Below, piece by piece: positions 53,577 through 60,623 of a stretch of 64,000 nucleotides of DNA. The notes under the pieces are model-generated. The model searched no databases, was not told the origin of the DNA, and saw only the letters and a program-made list of their open reading frames with translations. The stretch is from Colimorpha sp045640985 (lineage in GTDB: Bacteria > Bacteroidota > Bacteroidia > Bacteroidales > P3). The position numbers and the translations under genes were made by a program. Position 1 is the stretch's first letter; the number at the start of each line of letters is the position of its first letter. The DNA lies in assembly GCA_045640985.1 (NCBI GenBank), contig JAZUFZ010000001.1, positions 1 through 64,000 on the forward strand, read 5' to 3'.

Positions 53577-54482
53577 TTATAATAATTGTTGTAGTTTTTG
53601 TGCTAATTGAAGATTTGATTTATGACCAGGACAGTAGATATCAAAGTGGGCATTGATGGGTTTCCCTACCAGATATACGTCTCCGATGAAGTCAAGTAGT
53701 TTGTGTCTTGCTGGTTCATTGGAGAAAGTCTGTGAGGTGTTGTTCAATAGTCCGTTTGTTACTGTTATGCTTTCGGGGGGCTTGTTGAAAATTGTAGAGA
53801 TCATTTCTAAGTCATGTACACAGTCCTGTCGGGCATAAACAAGTGCGTTTTCGAGATCCCCGCCTTTGATGAGACCCATTTTCAGTAGTGGTAGAATATC
53901 GTGGAGAAATACAAAAGTCTTACATTGAGCAATTTCTGTTATATATTGGTCGAAATTCTCAAATTTAGCCGTTTGTTTTCCGATGATGTCGTCGTGGAAG
54001 TCTATATCGCAAGTTACGCTGAAATGATCATCTGGGGTGATTTTGTATCTTGCTCCGCTATCGGTGGAAAATTCAAATGCCTTTTGTATGGTGATGATTT
54101 TCCGCTGTTTTGTTTGTGTGGCTATTCCTGCTTTGATGAGCTCGTCTGCCCACAATTTTGCGCTTCCGTCTAAGATCGGCACTTCTGGCCCATCGATATA
54201 AATCGTAGCATTATCGATCTGTAGTCCGCAGAGTGCAGACATAAGATGTTCCAATGTCGATATTGATGTTCCGTCTTTCTCAAGTACAGAGCAACGTGAG
54301 CAGTCTCCTGAGAATTGTGCGTTTGCTGGTATTCTGATGTTGGGACTGAGATCAGTCCGGATAAATGAAATACCGGAATCTTCGGGAGCAGGTTCTATGT
54401 GGACGTTTACGGTTTTCCCAGTATGCAGTCCTTTCCCCGAGAGAGAAAAATCTTTAATTATGGTAGATTGATAGATGTTCAT
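53577..54482 (-). CDS. lpxC: UDP-3-O-acyl-N-acetylglucosamine deacetylase (LpxC), not fused to FabZ
   Basis: 301 residues. LpxC motifs: SLSGKGLHTGKTVNV at the start, TLEHLMSALCGLQIDN with a Zn-binding His (about 79), GPEVPILDGSA, TFVFLHDI, and PARHKLLDFIGDVYLVG with the second His and Asp. It removes the N-acetyl group, the committing step of lipid A synthesis. In many Bacteroidota LpxC is fused to the dehydratase FabZ (~460 residues); this one ends right after the LpxC domain (LAQKLQQLL). The start overlaps the stop of the LysM gene by 4 bases. Confidence 0.95.
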   Translation of the reverse strand: MNIYQSTIIKDFSLSGKGLHTGKTVNVHIEPAPEDSGISFIRTDLSPNIRIPANAQFSGDCSRCSVLEKDGTSISTLEHLMSALCGLQIDNATIYIDGPEVPILDGSAKLWADELIKAGIATQTKQRKIITIQKAFEFSTDSGARYKITPDDHFSVTCDIDFHDDIIGKQTAKFENFDQYITEIAQCKTFVFLHDILPLLKMGLIKGGDLENALVYARQDCVHDLEMISTIFNKPPESITVTNGLLNNTSQTFSNEPARHKLLDFIGDVYLVGKPINAHFDIYCPGHKSNLQLAQKLQQLL

Positions 54483-56143
54483 TTTTTGTTGCTGGTTGCC
54501 GGGCAGAATTTATATTCGTTCATTTTGAGAAATGGAGCGGTCTGGTTTTCAAATCCAGTATTTTGTCCTGGATGTTTGAATCTTAATCCTTGTAATAGGT
54601 TTTCTGGTGCGTGCTGTGGGAAGGTCAGCGTTTTGAAGAAATCCATTCCGCATTGTTGAAGCCCATTCATAAAAAACACCATTATGTCATATCCCATAGG
54701 AGCATAAGTTCCTACGGGTTCAGTCTTGTATGTGTCGCGATAATTTTCCATGAATGTCTGCTGCTTTTGGTTCTCTGGGTCAAGGTCCGTATTGAACGTG
54801 TGATAATTGAGTAGTTGTAGTTGTGCGAAATCTACATCCGAGTACTCTTTGGTGTAATCCACGTAGCTCATCAAGATCGGAGGATTTGCTTTGTAAGCGG
54901 CTAACTTATTAAGCATATTGGAAAGTTGGATTCTGTTTTTATCGCGACCTTGATTATAGATGTTCAAGACAACATACTTCTGGTTGGACTTAATAACTGA
55001 AGAAAGTTTGTTGGCGGCTTTCCAATCAAATAGGGTATATTGAATATCTTGCCGTTCTTCCAATTGCTTCTTGATTTCATTAAAATAGGGCGCTTCATCT
55101 TTCCCATTGGAATGAATTACGACCAATTGTGCATCAGATTGATATTTCCTGATTGCCGTCAGGATGATGCGAGTCTGTCCTTCAATGGAGGGCATACATT
55201 TGATGACATACGGGTTTGCTGTAATTTCAGAACGGGTGGACATCGGATTTACGATGAATATATGGTTGTCCGCAGCCAATTGGGCGGCATGTGCAAACAT
55301 ATCTTTCTGCAACAATGCAATAATCAAATCGGAGTGCTCTATGTCGTGGCTGGTCCAGGCCTTGTCAATATCGGCAGGCGTGTTGGTGGATATATCTACC
55401 ACATTCAGCTCAGTTTGAATGCCGTTTGCCGATAACTGGTCAAGCCCCATCAGTATGCCTTCATAGAATTGTACAAATTCAAATGGTTTGTAACTCTTTT
55501 TTCCGCGTTGCTCCAAATCGAATTTCGTGGTACTGATGGTCTGTACCTGGTCAAGGTATAGAGGCATCATCAATGTAACTCGGAACGTTTGCTGGTTTAC
55601 ACGTTTGTTGATGATGACGGGCTGGGAATTTTCTGTCAGTTGCGACGTTCCTTGGCTTGCGGGGGCTTTGTCTGAAGTCTTGTTTGCAGGAGCGGTTCGA
55701 GAAGCTGTGGCGGATGGTATAATTAGGGTCTGTCCTTCTTTCAATCCGGTTTCGGCTACGCCCGGATTGGCCTCGGTCAGCTGCTCTATGGTGATTCCGT
55801 ACATTTTGGATATACCATAGAGTGTCTGTCCAGCCTGAACCACAATGGTACGTTCCTCGGTCGTTTTGTTTTGGGTTGGACTGAGCGGTATCCTGTCGTC
55901 TTTACAGGGGAGCCATACAGTATCTCCGACTTCCAGTTGGTGAATGTCTTTAGTGGTGATAGCCTCATATTCTCGCAATCCGTATGCACGGGAGATGCTA
56001 TATACAGTCTGACCTTTTTTGAGGATGTGCACATAACATTTCTTACCATTCCTGAGTACTACCATATCCGATACCTCTACCGGAGTCTGTGCAAGTACAT
56101 TGACACCCCACATCAAGGCTATTGCAAATAAAAGTCGCTTCAT
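54479..56143 (-). CDS. LysM-domain protein with periplasmic-binding-protein-like fold
   Basis: 554 residues. Signal peptide MKRLLFAIALMWGVNVLAQ. Two LysM modules: HILKKGQTVYSISRAYGL ... VGDTVWLP (about 40-79) and VQAGQTLYGISKMYGI ... EGQTLIIP (about 102-144). A Ser/Thr/Ala/Pro-rich linker follows, then about 350 residues resembling type 1 periplasmic binding proteins (FRVTLMMPLYLD, GILMGLDQL, HSDLIIALLQKDMFAHAAQLAADNHI, the last at positions about 268-289, and PVGTYAPMGYD). LysM binds peptidoglycan, so this looks like a wall-anchored ligand-sensing or scaffold protein. It sits between guaA (20 bases upstream) and lpxC (overlapping). Ligand unknown. Confidence 0.82.
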   Translation of the reverse strand: MKRLLFAIALMWGVNVLAQTPVEVSDMVVLRNGKKCYVHILKKGQTVYSISRAYGLREYEAITTKDIHQLEVGDTVWLPCKDDRIPLSPTQNKTTEERTIVVQAGQTLYGISKMYGITIEQLTEANPGVAETGLKEGQTLIIPSATASRTAPANKTSDKAPASQGTSQLTENSQPVIINKRVNQQTFRVTLMMPLYLDQVQTISTTKFDLEQRGKKSYKPFEFVQFYEGILMGLDQLSANGIQTELNVVDISTNTPADIDKAWTSHDIEHSDLIIALLQKDMFAHAAQLAADNHIFIVNPMSTRSEITANPYVIKCMPSIEGQTRIILTAIRKYQSDAQLVVIHSNGKDEAPYFNEIKKQLEERQDIQYTLFDWKAANKLSSVIKSNQKYVVLNIYNQGRDKNRIQLSNMLNKLAAYKANPPILMSYVDYTKEYSDVDFAQLQLLNYHTFNTDLDPENQKQQTFMENYRDTYKTEPVGTYAPMGYDIMVFFMNGLQQCGMDFFKTLTFPQHAPENLLQGLRFKHPGQNTGFENQTAPFLKMNEYKFCPATSNKK

Positions 56144-56162
56144 AATCTATGAAAGTTTGTAT

Positions 56163-57689
56163 TTATTCCCATTCTATTGTTGCTGGTGGTTTTGAACTGA
56201 TGTCGTAGCATACACGATTCACACCTTTCACCTTATTGATAATGTCATTTGACACTTTTGCAAGAAATTCGTACGGCAGGTGACACCAGTCGGCTGTCAT
56301 ACCATCTACCGATTCCACTGCTCTCAAAGCTACAACCCTTTCGTATGTTCTTTCATCGCCCATAACGCCTACAGACTGAATCGGCAGCAGAATGGCTCCA
56401 GCCTGCCATACTTTATCGTAGAGTTCCGCATCGCGAAGTCCTTGAATGAAGATATCATCAACGTCTTGTAGGATATGCACTTTCTCTGGGGTGATGTCGC
56501 CCAGTATTCTGATGGCAAGTCCTGGACCCGGGAATGGATGTCTTCCGATGAGCTCTTCTTTAATGCCCAGTTGGCGTCCAACCCGGCGTACCTCATCTTT
56601 GAACAGGGAGCGCAGAGGCTCGATCAGTTTTAGCTTCATATAGTCGGGAAGTCCACCTACATTATGGTGTGATTTAATCGTCTGTGAAGGACCCTTCACG
56701 GAACTTGATTCTATAACGTCTGGGTAGATTGTTCCTTGCCCAAGCCATTTGGCATCGGTGATGAGTTTCGCTTCTGCATCAAATACATCCACGAAAGTCT
56801 TGCCGATGATTTTTCTTTTCTTTTCGGGTTCTGTTACCCCTGCAAGCAAACTATAGAATCTCTCTTTGGCATCAACCCCTTTTACGTTGAGTCCCATTCC
56901 TTTATAGGATTCCAATACCCCCTCAAATTCATTCTTCCTTAAAAGACCGTTGTCCACAAATATGCAGTGGAGGTTCTGTCCGATGGCTTTGTGAAGGAGT
57001 ACTGCCGCAACCGTACTATCTACGCCACCACTTAACCCCATGACCACTTTATCGTTGCCGAGTTTTGCTTTGAGCTCTGCCACGGTGGTCTCTACAAATG
57101 ATGCAGGCGTCCAGCTTTGTTCGCAACCACAGATATCTACAACGAAGTTCCTGAGAATCTGGAGCCCGTCTATCGAGTGGTGGACTTCCGGGTGAAATTG
57201 TATTGCGTAGGTCTGTTCGCCATCAATCTGATAGCCTGCATATTTTACATTGTCGGTTGAACAGATGCAATGGTAACCTTCTGGTACGCGTTCAATGGTG
57301 TCTCCGTGCGACATCCATACCTGACTGCCGACCTGAATGCCTTTCATCAAAGGATTTGTGGTGTCAATCCATTGCAGGTTGGCACGGCCGTATTCGCGTA
57401 TCTTGGATTGCTGGACACTTCCGCCACCCCATTTTGCCAGATATTGCGCACCGTAGCATACTGCCATCAATGGCAATTTCCCTTTGATGTTGCTCATGTC
57501 GGGAATGGGAGCATCTTCGCTGTTGCAGGAGTATGGGCTGCCCGAAAAAATAACGCCTTTTACCTCTTTTCCTAAAGCTGGAATCTTGTTAAATGGGTGG
57601 ATCTCGCAGTAAATATTTAGTTCGCGCACCTTGCGCGCGATAAGTTGAGTGTATTGAGAACCAAAATCTAAGATGATTATTGTATCCAT
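56163..57689 (-). CDS. guaA: GMP synthase (glutamine-hydrolysing)
   Basis: 508 residues. Class I glutamine amidotransferase domain: IIILDFGSQYTQLIARKVRE, GVIFSGSP, MAVCYGAQ with the catalytic Cys, and AIQFHPEVHHS. The ATP-pyrophosphatase domain has GLSGGVDSTVAAVLL (about 217-231). The C-terminal dimerisation domain runs through RHPFPGPGLAIRILG to SKPPATIEWE. It converts XMP to GMP. First gene of the leftward guaA-LysM-lpxC-lpxA cluster, with a perfect promoter upstream. Confidence 0.98.
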   Translation of the reverse strand: MDTIIILDFGSQYTQLIARKVRELNIYCEIHPFNKIPALGKEVKGVIFSGSPYSCNSEDAPIPDMSNIKGKLPLMAVCYGAQYLAKWGGGSVQQSKIREYGRANLQWIDTTNPLMKGIQVGSQVWMSHGDTIERVPEGYHCICSTDNVKYAGYQIDGEQTYAIQFHPEVHHSIDGLQILRNFVVDICGCEQSWTPASFVETTVAELKAKLGNDKVVMGLSGGVDSTVAAVLLHKAIGQNLHCIFVDNGLLRKNEFEGVLESYKGMGLNVKGVDAKERFYSLLAGVTEPEKKRKIIGKTFVDVFDAEAKLITDAKWLGQGTIYPDVIESSSVKGPSQTIKSHHNVGGLPDYMKLKLIEPLRSLFKDEVRRVGRQLGIKEELIGRHPFPGPGLAIRILGDITPEKVHILQDVDDIFIQGLRDAELYDKVWQAGAILLPIQSVGVMGDERTYERVVALRAVESVDGMTADWCHLPYEFLAKVSNDIINKVKGVNRVCYDISSKPPATIEWE

Positions 57690-57711
57690 AATTGTTCGTT
57701 TTATTTTATTG

Positions 57712-57742
57712 CAAAATTACAAAAAATATTTAATATGACAAA
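57712..57742 (-). promoter_or_regulatory. Promoter of guaA and the leftward cluster
   Basis: Minus strand: TTTG (57742-57739), exactly 19 bases, TAATTTTG (57719-57712). The leader is about 20 bases. It is back-to-back with the bamD promoter. Confidence 0.88.
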
Positions 57743-57748
57743 TTTTTT

Positions 57749-57779
57749 TTTGCTGTTTCCAAAAAAATGCGTAATTTTG
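57749..57779 (+). promoter_or_regulatory. Promoter of bamD-rpoZ-coaBC; transcript nearly leaderless
   Basis: TTTG (57749-57752), exactly 19 bases, TAATTTTG (57772-57779). The bamD ATG begins at 57786, six bases past the -7 box, leaving a leader of only 0-3 bases. Confidence 0.88.
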
Positions 57780-57785
57780 CAAATT

Positions 57786-58598
57786 ATGAAACATATAGGG
57801 CGTACACTATGTATCCTCCTGGCATTCATTATGATGTCCAGTTGTAATGGCGTTGAAAAGATTGTCAAAAGCAACGATTTTGATGCCAAATATCAGGCAG
57901 CAATGCATTTTTACAACGAAAATAGCTACTCTAAAGCCATTCAGATTTTTGAAAATCTCATTCTCTATTATAGGGGCAAGGAAAATGCTGAAAATATTTC
58001 CTGGTATTATGCCCAGTGTCTTATCAAAGAGGACGATTATTACTCGGCAGCTTATCAATTGAAGAATTTTGCCCGTCAGTTCCCTTACAGCGAGCGGGCG
58101 GAAGAGGCCGCGTTTCTCTCTGCCTATTGTAAATACAAGAATTCTCCGGTCTATTCTCTGGACCAGACGCTTACCAAAGAAGCAATCGCAGATTTCGAGA
58201 ACTTCGCCGCACGTTATCCTCAAAACGCTCACATTCCTGAAGTGAATGAATATCTGGATGAAATGCGTCAGAAACTTATGCTCAAAGACTACGAAATAGC
58301 ATATAATTACTACCATATCGAGGCTTACCACGCCGCGTATGTCTCTCTCCAGAATTTTCTGAATCTGTATCCGGATTCTGACCGTCGCGAAGACGCTATG
58401 TATTACATGCTCCGTTCCGGTTTTGAGTACGCCTCCAACAGCCGGGAAGATAAAATGTATGAACGTCTCCAGCAGGTCGTGAATGATTTTGACCGCTTCG
58501 CAACGCTCTTTGCGAACTCCAAGTATCTGGCTTCCGCTCAGGATATTTATACCAAATGCCGTTCCCTTATGGCAAATCTTGAAAACCCTACAGAATAG
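57786..58598 (+). CDS. bamD: Outer membrane protein assembly lipoprotein BamD
   Basis: 270 residues from MKHIGRTLCILLAFIMMSSC; longer frames overlap the promoter. Lipobox MSSC. Tetratricopeptide-like repeats follow (YQAAMHFYNENSYSKAIQIFENLI, given as about 35-58; SWYYAQCLIKEDDYYSAAYQLKNF, about 71-94; SERAEEAAFLSAYCKY; YHIEAYHAAYVSLQNFLNLYPDS). BamD helps BamA insert beta-barrel proteins in the outer membrane. The order bamD-rpoZ-coaBC is typical of Bacteroidota. rpoZ follows after 36 bases. Confidence 0.93.
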   Translation: MKHIGRTLCILLAFIMMSSCNGVEKIVKSNDFDAKYQAAMHFYNENSYSKAIQIFENLILYYRGKENAENISWYYAQCLIKEDDYYSAAYQLKNFARQFPYSERAEEAAFLSAYCKYKNSPVYSLDQTLTKEAIADFENFAARYPQNAHIPEVNEYLDEMRQKLMLKDYEIAYNYYHIEAYHAAYVSLQNFLNLYPDSDRREDAMYYMLRSGFEYASNSREDKMYERLQQVVNDFDRFATLFANSKYLASAQDIYTKCRSLMANLENPTE

Positions 58599-58634
58599 TA
58601 TATAATATTTTGAAAATAAATCATCATATAATCA

Positions 58635-58973
58635 ATGGAAAACAAGTCTAAACGTCCATCAAACACAACCGTTACGCGCAATACCGCCGAATTCAGCAAA
58701 CTTACCGACAATATCTACGAAACCGTAGTGATGCTCTCAAAAAGAGCCAATCAGATTGCTGTTGAGGAGAAAAAGGAAATCCATAAAAAGATTGAAGAGT
58801 TTTCTACCAATTTCGATTCCATGGATGATATCTACGAGAATCGTGAACAGATAGAGGTCGTTCGTCATTTTGAACGTATGCCCAAGCCCGTATTGGTTGC
58901 TACTCAGGAGTACATTAATGACGAAATCTATTATCGCAATCCAGCAAAAGAAACTCCTGAAGCTGGCGAATAG
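58635..58973 (+). CDS. rpoZ: RNA polymerase omega-type subunit (Bacteroidota form)
   Basis: 112 residues. SNTTVTRNTAEFSKLTDNIYETVVMLSKRANQIAVEEKKEI (about 9-49) is the omega/Rpb6 signature region (NIYE..., KRANQI). It is followed by the phylum-typical tail YENREQIEVVRHFERMPKPVLVATQEYINDEI. The subunit helps assemble RNA polymerase. It lies between bamD and coaBC as in other Bacteroidota; coaBC starts 10 bases after its stop. Confidence 0.88.
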   Translation: MENKSKRPSNTTVTRNTAEFSKLTDNIYETVVMLSKRANQIAVEEKKEIHKKIEEFSTNFDSMDDIYENREQIEVVRHFERMPKPVLVATQEYINDEIYYRNPAKETPEAGE

Positions 58974-58983
58974 TCTGCTGTAA

Positions 58984-60204
58984 ATGAATTTTCAGGGTAA
59001 ACATATTGTCTTGGGAATCACCGGGGGCATCGCTGCCTATAAGGCTCCGATGCTGGTTCGGCTTCTGGTGAAAGCCGGAGCCGAAGTCCAGTGTGCAGTC
59101 ACGGCTCACGCGCTGGAGTTTGTCACGCCTTTGACTCTTCAGACAGTAAGTAACCATAAAGTCTATTCCGACCTTTTCGACCATACAAATTCCCATTCCA
59201 CCGAACATATTTCACTCAAGGATTGGGCAGATTTGATTGTCGTGGCTCCGGCTTCAGCCAATATCATCGGCAAGATGGCTTCTGGTATTGCTGACGATGC
59301 ACTTTCTACATTGCTGCTTTCGTTCCGTGGACCCTTGGTACTGGCTCCGGCTATGAACACACAGATGTATCATTCTCCTGTACTGCAACGAAATCTCCAG
59401 ACCCTGCGCGAATTGCTGAATGCCAATATCATGCAGCCGGCGGAAGGCTCTCTGGCTTGTGGCACATCTGGTCTTGGACGTATGCCTGAACCGGAAGAAA
59501 TATTGCAGACGCTTCAATCCCTGCCGGAACAGGAAAACCCTCAGGCGGATTTCCTCGGGAAAAAGGTTCTGATCACGGCTGGTCCCACGTATGAGAAAAT
59601 TGACGCGGTCCGGTTTATCGGTAATTTTTCCACAGGCAAGATGGGTTATGCCATTGCTGAAGAACTGGCTTCGCGGGGAGCCTCGGTTTATCTTGTAAGC
59701 GGCCCCACGGCTTTAAAGACAATTCATCCGAATATACATCGGATAGACGTGATGTCAGCACAGGAAATGTATGATGAGGCAACGCGTTTATATCCGGAAT
59801 GCCACGCGGCAATACTCTCAGCTGCCGTCGCGGATTTCCGCCCCGACCATCAGGCCGACCATAAGATAAAGAAGACCAGTTCCGATGAGGGTTTGACGCT
59901 GCATCTGGTTCAGAATCCGGATATTCTGGCCTCTCTCGGCAAGATGAAACGCGAGGGACAGGTATTGGTGGGGTTCGCTTTGGAAACTACCGATGGAATT
60001 GATTATGCTATGGATAAAATCCGCCGTAAGAATCTTGATTTCATAGTGTTGAACAGTCTTCAGGACGCAGGGGCGGGTTTCGGTCATGATACCAATCTGG
60101 TTACGATTATCCAACGGGATGGGACCCGCAACCGAGGATCGTTGAAGTCCAAGCGGGAAGTGGCTTCCGATATTGCTAACAACCTTAAACTTTTTTTTGA
60201 TTAA
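58984..60204 (+). CDS. coaBC: Bifunctional phosphopantothenoylcysteine decarboxylase / phosphopantothenate-cysteine ligase
   Basis: 406 residues. The CoaC flavin domain has ITGGIAAYKAPMLVRLL, NSHSTEHISL with the catalytic His, APASANIIGKMASGIADD, PAMNTQMY, and the substrate-clamp Cys in GSLACGTSGLGRM. The CoaB domain begins near 190 (KKVLITAGPTYEKIDAVR), then IGNFSTGKMGYAIAEE, AAVADFRP, KIKKTS and GFALET. The enzyme performs two successive steps from 4'-phosphopantothenate to 4'-phosphopantetheine in CoA synthesis. Last gene of the bamD operon. Confidence 0.96.
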   Translation: MNFQGKHIVLGITGGIAAYKAPMLVRLLVKAGAEVQCAVTAHALEFVTPLTLQTVSNHKVYSDLFDHTNSHSTEHISLKDWADLIVVAPASANIIGKMASGIADDALSTLLLSFRGPLVLAPAMNTQMYHSPVLQRNLQTLRELLNANIMQPAEGSLACGTSGLGRMPEPEEILQTLQSLPEQENPQADFLGKKVLITAGPTYEKIDAVRFIGNFSTGKMGYAIAEELASRGASVYLVSGPTALKTIHPNIHRIDVMSAQEMYDEATRLYPECHAAILSAAVADFRPDHQADHKIKKTSSDEGLTLHLVQNPDILASLGKMKREGQVLVGFALETTDGIDYAMDKIRRKNLDFIVLNSLQDAGAGFGHDTNLVTIIQRDGTRNRGSLKSKREVASDIANNLKLFFD

Positions 60205-60520
60205 GATTCCAGGCGTAATTCTCCACAGAAATTCGCTCACGAGACGATAGTTTTCCGGTGACTTTTCGTACTGTTTCTGCGAGGTATCTCTCTGGTATCT
60301 CCCTGGTATCTCTCTGGTATCTCTCTGGTAAGGCCGTGTTTTTAGCGGAGCCGGCACGGACAAAAGATACGGATAAGGTGGCGTAGGGCAGGAGATAGGA
60401 CAGCGTTGCTCCAAACGTATTCTGTCGCGGTTTGATGACTGAAGGTAAGCCGCTCTTGTATTTTTAGATTGGAAATCCGAAGGGCGATATTACATAAAAA
60501 AATAAAAAAATATAGTTTTT
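60205..60520. other. Intergenic stretch without a gene; short tandem repeat inside
   Basis: No gene is supported. Bases 60281-60330 hold about four imperfect copies of a 10-12-base unit (TCTCTCTGGTATC; also CTCCCTGGTATC). A similar TGGTATCTCTGATCTGG occurs once at 6019-6035. The remainder has no clear structure until the promoter at 60521. Confidence 0.5.
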
Positions 60521-60552
60521 TTTGTGTAGTATTAATTTATTTTGTATCTTTG
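60521..60552 (+). promoter_or_regulatory. Promoter of the 967-residue T9SS cargo gene
   Basis: TTTG (60521-60524), 20 bases, TATCTTTG (60545-60552). The leader to the ATG at 60624 is about 65 bases. Confidence 0.82.
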
Positions 60553-60623
60553 TACGTTGATAGTGTATTTGCAAAAGTGTGCAAGTATGCGTAGATTAAG
60601 TTGTTAAAAGAAAAATTTATTAT

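Noticed and set aside
59818..60414. 198-codon minus-strand frame over the end of coaBC and the following gap
   Set aside because: Overlaps a certain gene and the rest is made of the short tandem repeat.
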